64,000 nt of DNA from assembly GCF_026155325.1 (NCBI RefSeq), contig NZ_JAPFPW010000014.1, positions 1 to 64,000 of the forward strand, read 5' to 3'. Made by a program: the position numbers and the translations under genes. The stretch comes from Desulfobotulus pelophilus. GTDB lineage: Bacteria > Desulfobacterota > Desulfobacteria > Desulfobacterales > ASO4-4. A model generated the notes under the pieces. It did not search any database. It was not told where the DNA came from and saw nothing but the letters and a program-made list of their open reading frames with translations. Positions 36,227-45,519 of the stretch are shown here, in pieces; the first letter of the stretch is position 1; the number at the start of each line of letters is the position of its first letter.

Positions 36227-37317
36227 GGAAGTGTTTCCTTATGCACTGTGCAGAGGTCCAGAAAAGACTGCAGTCCGGAATCAAGGGCTTCTATGGAGTC
36301 AATTCGTACACGTTCCGAATCAGAATGCTGGCTCATTTCGCCATCTGCACCCCAGACTACGCCGGGAATTCCTCTGGCTGAAAGAAAATGAGCATCACTG
36401 GCTCCGTGCTCCCGTGCTTCCCCTGCCCATGGAGCGGCCTGCTTCAGAAGATCCAGATAGGGAGACGATCCTGCTGTGAAAACGGGATCATGGGTTTGCT
36501 CACTTAGCGAACTGTGTTTCAAGCTCTTTTGAATCATTTGGAGAATCTCAGCAGGATCATCTTTTTCCGTAAAACGGATATCCAGAAAGGCCGATGCGGA
36601 ATCGGGTACCTGGTTGATAGCCGATCCTCCTTCTATACGGCTGATGTTCAGGGTTTTTTCCCAGAGTTCCTGTTTCTTCCCGCTGAAAAAGCCTTGAAGC
36701 CGGGAGAGATCCTCCATAAGGTTTTCAATGGCATTTCTTCCCAGCCAGGGCCGGGCTGCGTGGGCGCTTTTACCCTTTGCCGTAATACGGAGATGGAGAA
36801 TCCCTTTCTGACAGGTAATGATCTGTTCCGGCGAGCCCCCGTCCAGAACAATGGCAAAATGGCAGTTCAGCAAAGGCAGGATGGTACCGGTGCCTTTTTC
36901 ACCTCCGCTTTCCTCATCTGATGTGATCAGCAGGCCGAAATTCATTGCTTCCACACCGTGTCCCCGCTCCCGCAGGCGGGAAAGGTTACGATAGAAAAGT
37001 GCCAGGGAAAGGGCGATGGCATATTTGTCGTCCACGGCACCCCGACCCCATATGCGACCGTCCTGAACACGCGGAGAAAAAAGATGATCCGGTCCGTCCA
37101 CCACATCCATATGACTGATCAGCAGTATGGGCGCACGGCGTGGCTGGGGGCAGACAAGGATGGATGGACACTGCTGGACAGACAGTATTTCGTGGGGGAC
37201 ACCATGGGCTGTGAGGTTTCTCTGAATGTGTGCCGTGCAGTGCCGGATGGCTTCCGGGTTTTGTGCAAGGGTCCGGAAGGTCATCAGTTCCAGTAGAAAG
37301 GAAACAAGATTCTGCAT
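36217..37317 (-). CDS. M20-family metallopeptidase
   Basis: 366 residues. A zinc-dependent aminoacylase/peptidase/deacetylase fold. Metal-binding and catalytic residues are visible: ISHMDVVDGP near residue 68, GRGAVDDK near 92 and the TSDEESGG glutamates near 131. The dimerisation domain (AKGKSAHAARPWLGRNAIENL) is intact. The substrate is unknown. It overlaps pqiA by 10 bp, so it is translationally linked to a lipid transport operon, an unusual neighbour for a cytosolic peptidase. Confidence 0.88.
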   Translation of the reverse strand: MQNLVSFLLELMTFRTLAQNPEAIRHCTAHIQRNLTAHGVPHEILSVQQCPSILVCPQPRRAPILLISHMDVVDGPDHLFSPRVQDGRIWGRGAVDDKYAIALSLALFYRNLSRLRERGHGVEAMNFGLLITSDEESGGEKGTGTILPLLNCHFAIVLDGGSPEQIITCQKGILHLRITAKGKSAHAARPWLGRNAIENLMEDLSRLQGFFSGKKQELWEKTLNISRIEGGSAINQVPDSASAFLDIRFTEKDDPAEILQMIQKSLKHSSLSEQTHDPVFTAGSSPYLDLLKQAAPWAGEAREHGASDAHFLSARGIPGVVWGADGEMSQHSDSERVRIDSIEALDSGLQSFLDLCTVHKETLPWH

Positions 37318-37686
37318 ATCCTACCCGTTCTCCGCCTGTGGGCTGTATCTTTACTACAGGTCTTCAGTCATGGAATTGGGAGTCAATTCATGCTTTGGTA
37401 AGGTAAACGGCCAAAGGCTACCATGGTCACGGATTCCTGCCCTGATTTACGAAGCCTTTTTTCCGGCTGATGAGATTGGAATAAAGGAACATAGCATGAA
37501 AAGGAAGCGAAGAGAGTCGTTCATTCCCTTTTTGCCAATGCTTTTTAATCCAAGGCGCAAGTAGATGGATGACAAAGGCCTTTTTCAGAACTACAATACA
37601 ATAATATGGTCATTTTGCAAAAGGAGAAGTGGCATTTCCTTTTTTGTATACGTTGAGCTTATTATTAGAGGAAAGGATGAAAAAAT
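37318..37686. other. Intergenic region between M20 peptidase and NDH-2
   Basis: This 369-bp gap between divergent genes should hold both promoters. It contains a possible 22-codon frame (listed separately). Near 37620-37655 a short AAAAGGA/TCCTTTT dyad is followed by T residues, before the ribosome site AGGAAAGG of the NDH-2 gene. Confidence 0.5.
37496..37564 (+). CDS. Possible 22-residue basic microprotein
   Basis: An ATG at 37496 with AAAGGAA about seven bases upstream opens a 22-codon frame ending at TAG. The peptide has basic ends (MKRKRRES and NPRRK) around a hydrophobic, proline-containing core (FIPFLPMLF). Evidence is only the ribosome site and the unusual composition; it could be chance. 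Confidence 0.25.
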   Translation: MKRKRRESFIPFLPMLFNPRRK

Positions 37687-38982
37687 ATGAAACATGTGCT
37701 CATTGTGGGCGGAGGCTTTGTGGGGCTGAATGCAGCCAAGATTCTTGGCAGATCCGGTAAGCTTGACGTGACCCTGATTGATCGCAAAAACTATCATCTT
37801 TTCCAGCCCCTTCTGTATCAGGTGGCCATGGCGGGCTTAAGTCCTGCGGAAATAGCCGCTCCCCTTCGGGCCCTTCTTTCAGGCTACAGAAATGTGAGGG
37901 TTCTCCAGGCGGAAGCCCTTTCCATAGATATGGAAACAAGGAAGGTTGTGACTACAGTAGGCCCGATCCACTATGATTATCTGGTGCTGGGTTGCGGAGC
38001 GCAGCATACCTATTTCGGTAATGAAGTCTGGGAGCCACTGGCACCGGGACTGAAAACCATAGAGCAGGCAACCGAGATACGTCGAAGGATTCTCTATGCT
38101 TTTGAGAGAGCTGAGTGCACGGATAATACGGAAGAAAAAATGAAACAGCTGACTTTTGTGGTGGTGGGTGGCGGTACAACAGGGGTGGAACTTTCCGGTG
38201 CCATCGGTGAGATGAGTCGCTATACTTTCTCCAAAGATTTTAAAAATATAGACCCTACGCTTACCCGGGTGATTCTTGTGGAGGCCGGGGATCGGATTCT
38301 GCCGGGATATCATCCGGATCTTTCGGCTAAAGCAACGCGGGATCTGGAGGCGCTGGGTGTTCAGGTCTGGACTTCAAGAAGGGTAACATCCATTGATTCC
38401 GATGGTGTGGATATTGGTAAGGAACGGGTTCAGGCTGCAACGGTTATCTGGGCCGCAGGGATTCAGGCATCGGATATCAATGGTTTTCTGGGACAGAACA
38501 TGGATGATCTCGGCAGGGTTCCGGTTCGGCCGGATTTAAGTATTGGCGGGCATCCTGAAATTTTTGCAGGGGGTGATCAGGCGGCTTTCATCCCTGATGG
38601 TGCAGAATGGGCGCTACCCGGTGTGGCTCCTGTGGCCCTGCAGCAGGGACGCCATATTGCAAAAAATATTCTTATGGACATGGCCGGTAAACCCCGCCGG
38701 GATTTTACCTATCTTGACAAGGGACAGATGGCTACCATTGGCCGAAGCCGGGCTGTTGTGGAGGTGGGGAAAATTCGTTTTTCAGGATTTTTTGCATGGA
38801 TGACATGGCTGCTCATTCATATTTATTTTCTCACGGGCTTTAAGAACCGCCTTTTTGTTGTACTGCAGTGGGCAGGGGCCTATTTCACCTTTAACAGGGG
38901 GGCACGCCTCATCGTCAATAAGGAATGGCAGTTCTATGCTCCCCCGAAAAAAAAGAAGAAAGAGCCAGTCCCTTCTGAATAG
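37687..38982 (+). CDS. ndh: Type II NADH dehydrogenase (NDH-2)
   Basis: 431 residues. A single-subunit flavoprotein passing electrons from NADH to quinone at the inner membrane without pumping protons. The FAD-binding motif is VGGGFVGLNAAKIL near residue 7; the NADH-binding motif VVVGGGTTGVELSGAIGEM is near residue 158. The conserved AGDQA segment lies near residue 297 (FAGGDQAAF). The C-terminus has the amphipathic membrane-binding helices and a lysine-rich tail. The ribosome site AGGAAAGG precedes the ATG. Confidence 0.93.
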   Translation: MKHVLIVGGGFVGLNAAKILGRSGKLDVTLIDRKNYHLFQPLLYQVAMAGLSPAEIAAPLRALLSGYRNVRVLQAEALSIDMETRKVVTTVGPIHYDYLVLGCGAQHTYFGNEVWEPLAPGLKTIEQATEIRRRILYAFERAECTDNTEEKMKQLTFVVVGGGTTGVELSGAIGEMSRYTFSKDFKNIDPTLTRVILVEAGDRILPGYHPDLSAKATRDLEALGVQVWTSRRVTSIDSDGVDIGKERVQAATVIWAAGIQASDINGFLGQNMDDLGRVPVRPDLSIGGHPEIFAGGDQAAFIPDGAEWALPGVAPVALQQGRHIAKNILMDMAGKPRRDFTYLDKGQMATIGRSRAVVEVGKIRFSGFFAWMTWLLIHIYFLTGFKNRLFVVLQWAGAYFTFNRGARLIVNKEWQFYAPPKKKKKEPVPSE

Positions 38983-39044
38983 CACACAGCACCATTACCT
39001 TATCTGCTGTTGATGGGCCGGTCCCTTACCTTTGAGTTCTGGGT

Positions 39045-40295
39045 TCAGTTGGTTGCCGGGTTTTTGGCCGCAGAGTTTGCAGAATGGCTCAGACGACTCC
39101 CGCTGCCTGCGGTTTGCTGAAGGGTTTTGAGATAAAGTGAATAGGCATCATTTTCCCTGTGAGTCATGAGCACATAGGGGTACCATCCCCCCGGTCCCCT
39201 GAGGTAACCGGCCCGAGTTCGCACATCGGAAAGAGTGCCGGTTTTATACCAGCCACTGGGTTCCTGGCGCATCAGGCTCATGTAGGGGCTGAATGCGTGC
39301 AGGGCTTTCATCATTTCTCTGGCGGATATGAGATTTTTTCTGGAAAGACCGGAGCCTTCTTCTACGGTAAAATCATCTATCCCCAGCTGGCGGCCTATAA
39401 AACTGGCAAAACGTTTTCTTGCCTCATCAAGGCCCATGGGGCCGGAAGTGGTGTTGCCCGCATCATATTGATCCCTGAGGGCGGTTGTCAGCATCAGCTG
39501 GTTGGCCATGACATTGTTGGAGTAGGCCATAAGCTGATGCACAATGTCTTCAATGGTGAATGGAGACAGAACTTCCAGTATGGGGGTATCGGGTATCCGT
39601 GGGGCACTATCCCGGAAAGAATTCTCGGTGTTTTCAAAGGAAAACCCCTCTTCTTCAAGAAAAAAACGGAGCATGGAAGCGGCATATTGCAAAGGGAAAT
39701 CATTTTCCGATGGCAGGGCAATGCGACCCGAAGCCATGCGGGATGCCCGGATTGGCTCAAGAACCATGGGAAGGAGAGGGGTTTCCCTTTCTGCAGACAG
39801 GATTTCTCCCCCCTTTATCTGAAAGGCTACGGTGTTGAAGTTGACGGCAAAGGGGGAAAGGGGAGCATTGTAGGTGCGTTGGGAAGTGTGACAGCGTCCG
39901 TCTACGGGAAGTTTGTGTTCAAAGGCCGATACATCTATGACAAGCTGGGTAAAATGACGCTTCTGCGTGTGGGAAGCCAGTTGCTGGGCCAGATTTTTCA
40001 GTGGCCCTGACGTCATGAGGGGATCCGCCTCCGCCTGTACAACCAGCGATCCGTCATTGCCCGTGCTGAGGAGGGTAGGGATACGATATTCTGCCCCCAG
40101 TGTTTCAAGGGCATAGAGGGAAGTAAGAACTTTCAGTATGGAAGCCGGTATCATGGCTTGTTCCGGGTTCTGTTCAGAAAGGATTTCACCACTGGGGGTT
40201 TTCAGAACCCAGGCCCTTTCCGAAGAAGGTGGATCAGCCAGGGACAGGGTGGGTTGCAACAGAATGAGCATTACAAGCAGTCGGTAGCAGCGCAT
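39045..40295 (-). CDS. dacB: D-alanyl-D-alanine carboxypeptidase/endopeptidase (PBP4, family S13)
   Basis: 416 residues. Periplasmic peptidoglycan hydrolase. A signal peptide ending at LSLADP is followed by the three penicillin-binding motifs: SxxK as Ser52-Ile-Leu-Lys55, SxN in AYSNNVMAN, and KTG in GWYKTGTL. It is shorter than E. coli PBP4 (477 aa). It lies 11 bp downstream of the dtd gene on the same strand. Confidence 0.93.
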   Translation of the reverse strand: MRCYRLLVMLILLQPTLSLADPPSSERAWVLKTPSGEILSEQNPEQAMIPASILKVLTSLYALETLGAEYRIPTLLSTGNDGSLVVQAEADPLMTSGPLKNLAQQLASHTQKRHFTQLVIDVSAFEHKLPVDGRCHTSQRTYNAPLSPFAVNFNTVAFQIKGGEILSAERETPLLPMVLEPIRASRMASGRIALPSENDFPLQYAASMLRFFLEEEGFSFENTENSFRDSAPRIPDTPILEVLSPFTIEDIVHQLMAYSNNVMANQLMLTTALRDQYDAGNTTSGPMGLDEARKRFASFIGRQLGIDDFTVEEGSGLSRKNLISAREMMKALHAFSPYMSLMRQEPSGWYKTGTLSDVRTRAGYLRGPGGWYPYVLMTHRENDAYSLYLKTLQQTAGSGSRLSHSANSAAKNPATN

Positions 40296-40306
40296 GGGTT
40301 CTGTCC

Positions 40307-40759
40307 TTATTTTTTGCGTTCGGTACTGTTCAGCGTAAGGGTAACCGGACCGTCATTGATAAGGGAAACGGCCATTGTGGCCTGAAATTTTCCCGTTGCT
40401 ACCCTTATACCAAAGTTTTTGCAGGCTGTGACAAAGTGCTCATAAAGGGGAATGGCCATTTCAGGTCTGGCGGCCTCCGTAAAGGATGGGCGGCGTCCCC
40501 TGCGGCAGTCTCCCAGGAGGGTGAACTGGGAAACCACGAGAATTTCTCCGCTGAAGTCCAGCAGGGACCGGTTCATTTTGCCTTCCCCATCTTCAAAAAT
40601 ACGCAGATGAACAATTTTATCTGAAAGGTAGTTGCTGTCTTCGGTGGTGTCTTCTCTGGCAACACCAAGGAGAACAAGAATTCCTTTGCCGATCTTTCCT
40701 TCCACATCTCCATCAATGCGAACTTCAGCGGAGCTGACCCGCTGTACAACAGCAATCAT
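40307..40759 (-). CDS. dtd: D-aminoacyl-tRNA deacylase
   Basis: 150 residues, standard for Dtd, which removes D-amino acids (and glycine mischarged on tRNA-Ala) from tRNA. The two signature motifs are present: SQFTLLGDC near residue 79 and the Gly-cisPro motif in NDGPVTL near residue 138. AAGGAA upstream fixes the ATG at 40759; the longer frame to 40915 overlaps the upstream gene without a ribosome site. Confidence 0.95.
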   Translation of the reverse strand: MIAVVQRVSSAEVRIDGDVEGKIGKGILVLLGVAREDTTEDSNYLSDKIVHLRIFEDGEGKMNRSLLDFSGEILVVSQFTLLGDCRRGRRPSFTEAARPEMAIPLYEHFVTACKNFGIRVATGKFQATMAVSLINDGPVTLTLNSTERKK

Positions 40760-40820
40760 GTTATTTTCCTTGTTTTTGTAAGTTTTTTTATACCTTTTTC
40801 CCAGCAGTACAGGCCCTGGA

Positions 40821-41363
40821 TCAGCGGAAAACAGAAAGAATTTCTTTTGCTGTTTCCTGCCGTTTCTGTTTTTTGTGCAGCTTTTCCCATTGGTCCGGAA
40901 AGGCAATGGGAGCAAAACGGGTTTCCAGTGTCAGGGAGATGGATTTTTCTTCGCGTATAAAAGATACAATTCGCATGGGCTCTTCCACCAGTCCTTCGTA
41001 GCGCAGGGTCATGCTTGTGTGGGTGTGTCTGCCTTCCGATGAACTGCGTGCCTGAATACTCTGAGTGCCTTCCCGGAAGAGAAGGGTTTTCCATGCGGTT
41101 TTCAATGCCCTTTCCCGGCCGTCCTGACCGGGCTGGCTGGGGATGGTTACGGAAACAGAAGTCACTGTCCATGCATCTGCTCTGTATTCTTCAGGAGCGG
41201 AGACCATAAGAAGGCGGCTTTCTCCCAGCATGCCATTGTGACTGTCCTGCTCCAGGGTGATGAAATAGGGACCTGTTGTTGCTGCCTGATGTATCCCGGC
41301 GCAGGCCGTGCAAAAAACACAGAGGAAAAGTAAAAGAACTGTATGAACAGGAGAGGACCGCAT
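40821..41363 (-). CDS. Hypothetical lipoprotein
   Basis: 180 residues, not assigned to a named family. The signal peptide has lipobox CTACAG with the lipidated Cys at about residue 21. The mature part is a beta-rich domain ([23 protein letters not shown]) with a basic C-terminal helix. It is 61 bp upstream of dtd on the same strand. Confidence 0.7.
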   Translation of the reverse strand: MRSSPVHTVLLLFLCVFCTACAGIHQAATTGPYFITLEQDSHNGMLGESRLLMVSAPEEYRADAWTVTSVSVTIPSQPGQDGRERALKTAWKTLLFREGTQSIQARSSSEGRHTHTSMTLRYEGLVEEPMRIVSFIREEKSISLTLETRFAPIAFPDQWEKLHKKQKRQETAKEILSVFR

Positions 41364-41520
41364 GGTTTTTTCGTTTCTGATAGCGTAAGTCTTAAGGAAA
41401 AAAGCGGCTGGACCGATAGGTTCTGAAATGACGCTTTTTATCTGAGTTCAACCTATAACATGGACCGGCTGCCAGAATAAATGGGAACTTTACAACAGGC
41501 TGGCCGATGGGAGAGTAAAG

Positions 41521-42021
41521 ATGGTAAAAGGACAGAGCAGGGGAGGGCGTGCCTGCCTTTGGCTGAGCGTGGTAATGTTGCTGATTATGTTGGCAGGATG
41601 TGCCACGCGGCATCAGGTGCTGCGGTATCAGACACCGGTGATGCAGGCTGAAAATCTGATTCCTGGTATAGAACCCGAAGAAGCCCTTGTGAAACTCATG
41701 GTGCGGGCGGAAGGACAGGGTCTGGCGCCCGATAAGGGGTCGCCTGCTCAAAGGCGGTATCATGCTGAGCGGGCCGCCATCCTGGATGGGTACAGACGTC
41801 TTTCAGAGCGGATTGGCGGCATACTGATAGAAGCATCCGCCATGTCAGGAGACGGTCAGATGGGGCATGACCGCATTATGGCAGAAACCCGGGCCTATCT
41901 CATGGGTGCGCAGGTTATGGATGTGCGTTATGCAGAAGGTATTGCCATAGCGGAAGTGCGCGTTTTTCTTGCTCCCAGAACTTCCCTTTTCCAATGGGAC
42001 CGCAGGGTGGCTTCTCCCTGA
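41521..42021 (+). CDS. LPP20-type lipoprotein
   Basis: 166 residues. The signal peptide ends in lipobox MLAGC near residue 27. The mature part has the pattern of the LPP20 lipoprotein family: an AERAAILDGYRRLSERIGG helix followed by VMDVRYAEGIAIAEVRVFL. The role is unknown; such proteins are periplasmic or outer-membrane associated. It is divergent from the preceding lipoprotein gene. Confidence 0.72.
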   Translation: MVKGQSRGGRACLWLSVVMLLIMLAGCATRHQVLRYQTPVMQAENLIPGIEPEEALVKLMVRAEGQGLAPDKGSPAQRRYHAERAAILDGYRRLSERIGGILIEASAMSGDGQMGHDRIMAETRAYLMGAQVMDVRYAEGIAIAEVRVFLAPRTSLFQWDRRVASP

Positions 42022-42226
42022 CCAGCGATTGAGAGAGAGCCGTGCCAGGGAATGGCTTTCCCGAAGATCCAATGCTCCATTCTCTTCTGATCCGATGCAG
42101 TGAAAAATAAGAAAGATATATGCATACACCCTGTTGTCCGGGGCAAAGGGCTATGTTAAGAAAAAGGCAGGCAGAAGCGTAGGCTCTGTACTGCTTTTTT
42201 TGTATGGTCAATTGAGAAAGGTGCTT

Positions 42227-43012
42227 ATGCCTGAAACGACACCGCCATCCGGCCTCTCCCGCAGGCTGATTCTGACTCTCCTGATTCTGTTGGCAGTGGG
42301 AGAAATCATTGCTTTTTCTCTTGCCTGGAATGCATCTGGAAAAAAATCATGGCTCCAGGTCCAGAGTAGCGATGGCAGCGTAATTTACGAGACCAGGGGA
42401 GATACCCTGACCCGTTTTGACCGGTATTATTTTGAACAGAATTTTGGCCCTCTTGAATCCTACCATACCCGCCTGGTGACCCGTGAAACACCCTTTCCAC
42501 TTACGGCATGGTTGTTTGCCGCCATTGGTGTCCCCGTTGGCATGGTGCTTTTTTTGGCGTTTTTTGTGAAGGTATGGCGCTCCCTTTTCTCTCAGGAAGA
42601 ATCCGGCCCCATGGAGGACAAGGCGAAGATGGAAACCCTGGGACAGGTGATGGCAGGAATGGACAGGCCCGGTGTTTTTACGGTGGGTGGACTTGTTTTT
42701 CTGTCTGTGCTTGCCCTCTGGGTGCTGCCGGTGCTTTTGTCCCGCGCGGCTCTGTCTGCTCTGGAGCTGGTCCTGCGCTTCCGTTGGATTTTTGCCTCCC
42801 TTTTTCTTGGCATACTGAGTCTTGCTTTCTGGTTTTTGTATCTGAGATATCGCCTTGCCTCCAAAGCCATGGATGCAAGGGTGGAGCTGGAACGTTTACG
42901 TCTTACCATGGAACGGGAGGAACGACTGCTTCCGGAGAGGCGCCGGGATTCGCTTTATCTGCCTGATTCAACAGAAAGCCGGGAAGTACGATCCTCCCGG
43001 GATGAGAAATAG
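42227..43012 (+). CDS. Hypothetical inner-membrane protein
   Basis: 261 residues, family not recognised. Four hydrophobic segments are visible at about 18-36, 95-115, 155-178 and 183-205. A periplasmic loop follows the first, and the C-terminus is a charged helix rich in Arg and Glu (VELERLRLTMEREERLLPER). The ATG at 42227 has AAAGGTG upstream. It precedes the DHH-CBS gene by 30 bp on the same strand and may be cotranscribed with it. Confidence 0.7.
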   Translation: MPETTPPSGLSRRLILTLLILLAVGEIIAFSLAWNASGKKSWLQVQSSDGSVIYETRGDTLTRFDRYYFEQNFGPLESYHTRLVTRETPFPLTAWLFAAIGVPVGMVLFLAFFVKVWRSLFSQEESGPMEDKAKMETLGQVMAGMDRPGVFTVGGLVFLSVLALWVLPVLLSRAALSALELVLRFRWIFASLFLGILSLAFWFLYLRYRLASKAMDARVELERLRLTMEREERLLPERRRDSLYLPDSTESREVRSSRDEK

Positions 43013-43042
43013 AACACCGGATTTGACCCTTAGGGACAAAAT

Positions 43043-44356
43043 GTGAGGAAGATGGACATCATAACGACCCACAAAAATGCGGATTTTGATGCAGTGGCCT
43101 CCATGATGGCTGCGAGCCTGCTGTATCCCGGAGCCATTCCCGTACGGCCCAATGACATGAACCCCAATGTGAAAGCTTTTCTATCCATCCACAAAGATAT
43201 TTTTGACACGTATCTTCCTAAAGAAGTGGAAGTAAAAAAAGTAGAACGCCTGATTGTTGTGGATACGGGATCCTGGTCCCGGCTGGACGGGCAGTTCCGG
43301 AAGTTTAAGGACAAAGAAGGGCTGGAGCTTATACTCTGGGATCATCATCCCGAGGGAGACATACAGGCCGGCTGGACATGCCGGGAAATGATGGGAGCCA
43401 CCGTAACCCTGCTTGTCCGGCGTATCAGGGAAAAGGGTATGCGGCTCACTCCCATGCAGGCGACTCTTTTTCTGTTGGGGCTTTATGAAGATACGGGGAA
43501 CTTAAGTTTCAGCTCCACCCGCTCCGAAGATGCGCTGGCAGCCGCATTTCTTCTGGAAAACCGGGCGGACCTCAATGTGCTTTCCACTTTTTTGCGGCCT
43601 GTGTATGGTGAACGCCAGAAGGACATTCTGTTTGAAATGATTCAGGCGGGTGAAGCAGCCAAGGTGGATGTGAAGGGTCATCGGATTGCCGTCAGTCGCA
43701 TGGTGATTGAAGGCCATGTGGGCAATCTTTCTGTTGTGATCAACATGTACCGGGAAATCATGAACGTGGACGCAGCCTTCGGTATTTTTACGGATCTGGA
43801 ACGCCAGCGTACTTTTGTTATCGGTCGCAGCAAAACCGAAGATCTGAACGTGGGTTCCGTGATGCGCAGTCTTGGCGGCGGTGGACACCCCGCCGCCGGT
43901 TCCGCCATGCTGGATATGGTGAATCCGGATGCCGTGATGGAGCAGATGCTCACCCTTCTGGAAGGCAATCAGCAGAGTTCCATTCAGCTGAGTGATATCA
44001 TGAGCTATCCGGTAAAAACGGTGGAGGCGGATACCCCCATGGATGAGGTGTGGGAGGTCTTGGTGGAGAAAGGGTGCACGGGGCTTCCGGTAGTAGAAAA
44101 AGGTGTGTTAACCGGTGTCATTTCCCGGCGGGATTTCAGAAAGATCCGTAAGGAATCCCAGAAAAAATCACCGGTAAAAGCCTTTATGAGCCGGAATGTG
44201 ATTACCATTGATCCGGGCAAAAGTCCCATGGAGGCGGCCAAGGTGATGGTCAAGCATGATATTGGCCGCCTTCCCGTGGTGAGGGAAGGCAAAATTATAG
44301 GGATTGTTTCCCGTTCCGATGCGATGCGGTATTTCTATGACCTGCTTCCGGATTAG
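43043..44356 (+). CDS. DHH-family phosphoesterase with tandem CBS domains
   Basis: 437 residues. The DHH module has THKNADFDAVASM at the N-terminus and the signature DHHPEGD near residue 99; DHHA1 carries GGGGHPAAGSAML near residue 277. Two CBS domains follow (~310-365 and ~375-435). This resembles the N-terminal half of CBS-DHH-type tRNA nucleotidyltransferases, but the nucleotidyltransferase part is absent and a stop follows directly. It may hydrolyse short oligonucleotides or cyclic dinucleotides under nucleotide control through CBS. The start is a GTG with AGGGA six bases upstream. Confidence 0.85.
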   Translation: MRKMDIITTHKNADFDAVASMMAASLLYPGAIPVRPNDMNPNVKAFLSIHKDIFDTYLPKEVEVKKVERLIVVDTGSWSRLDGQFRKFKDKEGLELILWDHHPEGDIQAGWTCREMMGATVTLLVRRIREKGMRLTPMQATLFLLGLYEDTGNLSFSSTRSEDALAAAFLLENRADLNVLSTFLRPVYGERQKDILFEMIQAGEAAKVDVKGHRIAVSRMVIEGHVGNLSVVINMYREIMNVDAAFGIFTDLERQRTFVIGRSKTEDLNVGSVMRSLGGGGHPAAGSAMLDMVNPDAVMEQMLTLLEGNQQSSIQLSDIMSYPVKTVEADTPMDEVWEVLVEKGCTGLPVVEKGVLTGVISRRDFRKIRKESQKKSPVKAFMSRNVITIDPGKSPMEAAKVMVKHDIGRLPVVREGKIIGIVSRSDAMRYFYDLLPD

Positions 44357-44361
44357 ACCTG

Positions 44362-45369
44362 CTAATTCCGGAGTCCTTTTTTTATGGTCAAACGGAGAAC
44401 CCTGTGGGCAGACTGCAAGAATTGCTTTCTGGCCTCGGGGTTTTCTGCTGTCTGAACAAGGGTTTCAAAAGCTTCTTCCAGGGCAGGGCCCTCATGGCAG
44501 ATCAGTCCCAGATCAATTTCTGCTGCCACCATGCGTTCCATTACTTTTTCCATGGGCAGGCGGATTGCTTTCATGTCCAGATCATCGGTCATGACAAGAC
44601 CCTCATAGCCCATGGTATCTCTTAAAAGGTTTCTGGATATCTGCACAGAAAGGCTGGCTGGCCACTGGGGATCCAGTTTTTCATACAGGATGTGAGATAC
44701 CATGATGCCGGGAACATCTGTCTGGATGGCTGCCCTGAAGGGAATAAGGTCACTGGATGCCAGTTCTTCCCAATCCGTATGGAGATGGGGCAGAACCTGA
44801 TGGGAATCCAGCACCGTACGGCCGATACCGGGAAAGTGTTTGGCCACCGCATCAACCCCCTGCTTCTGATACTCCTCAATCATGGCAAGGCCCATGGTCT
44901 CCACCATGGCCGCACTGCCTTCAAAAGCGCGGTTCAGCATGATACTTCCGGAAGAAGTGGCCACATCCAGAACGGGAGCAAGATTCATGGTGATGCCCAG
45001 GTTTTTTAAGTCTTTGGCCATGGAACGTGCATGATTTCGGGCTTCACTTTCAGTTCGGAGGGTTCTGATGGAAGGATATTCCCTGAAGGACGGCTCCCTC
45101 AGACGGGCAACATGGCCCCCCTCCTGATCAATGGCAATGATAAGAGGTGGAATTTTTGCATCCGAAGCTGCTGTCTGAAGATCGGAGATCAGTCGGCGGA
45201 GCTGGTCCGGAGAGCGGACATTTGTGGCAAAAAGAACCACACCAGCAGGGCGGAAACGGAAAAGAAGTCGGCGTATTCGAGTGTCACAGGCAGGTCCTTC
45301 AAAGCCGATCATCAGCCGTTGCCCTGCAAGGGTGGCCAGGGACCAGGATTCCGGAAGAGATGAAGACAT
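44362..45369 (-). CDS. nagZ: Beta-N-acetylhexosaminidase NagZ (GH3)
   Basis: 335 residues, a cytosolic family 3 glycosidase with no signal peptide, used in peptidoglycan recycling. Signature segments are IIAIDQEGGHVARL, AKHFPGIGRTVLDSH (with the Asp-Ser-His catalytic dyad loop) and the nucleophile in VMTDDLDMKAI near residue 249. AAGGAA upstream supports the ATG. It ends five bases from the end of the convergent DHH gene. Confidence 0.93.
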   Translation of the reverse strand: MSSSLPESWSLATLAGQRLMIGFEGPACDTRIRRLLFRFRPAGVVLFATNVRSPDQLRRLISDLQTAASDAKIPPLIIAIDQEGGHVARLREPSFREYPSIRTLRTESEARNHARSMAKDLKNLGITMNLAPVLDVATSSGSIMLNRAFEGSAAMVETMGLAMIEEYQKQGVDAVAKHFPGIGRTVLDSHQVLPHLHTDWEELASSDLIPFRAAIQTDVPGIMVSHILYEKLDPQWPASLSVQISRNLLRDTMGYEGLVMTDDLDMKAIRLPMEKVMERMVAAEIDLGLICHEGPALEEAFETLVQTAENPEARKQFLQSAHRVLRLTIKKGLRN

Positions 45370-45519
45370 GGGTTCCTTTCAAATCAATCAGGCTAGCACT
45401 AAAAGGCAAAGGATGGGCATGGGTATTGATTGGAAATCATCCTTTAGCGTCAGAATCCCTATCCCTGTACTGCCGGGTCTCCTTGTATTCGTAAGGCCAG
45501 AAGGAGGGCGAGGCCAGGG

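Noticed and set aside
44362-45369. KHFPGIG in place of KHFPGHG in NagZ as a lost active site
   Set aside because: That position varies in GH3 enzymes; the Asp-Ser-His dyad and the nucleophile aspartate are intact.
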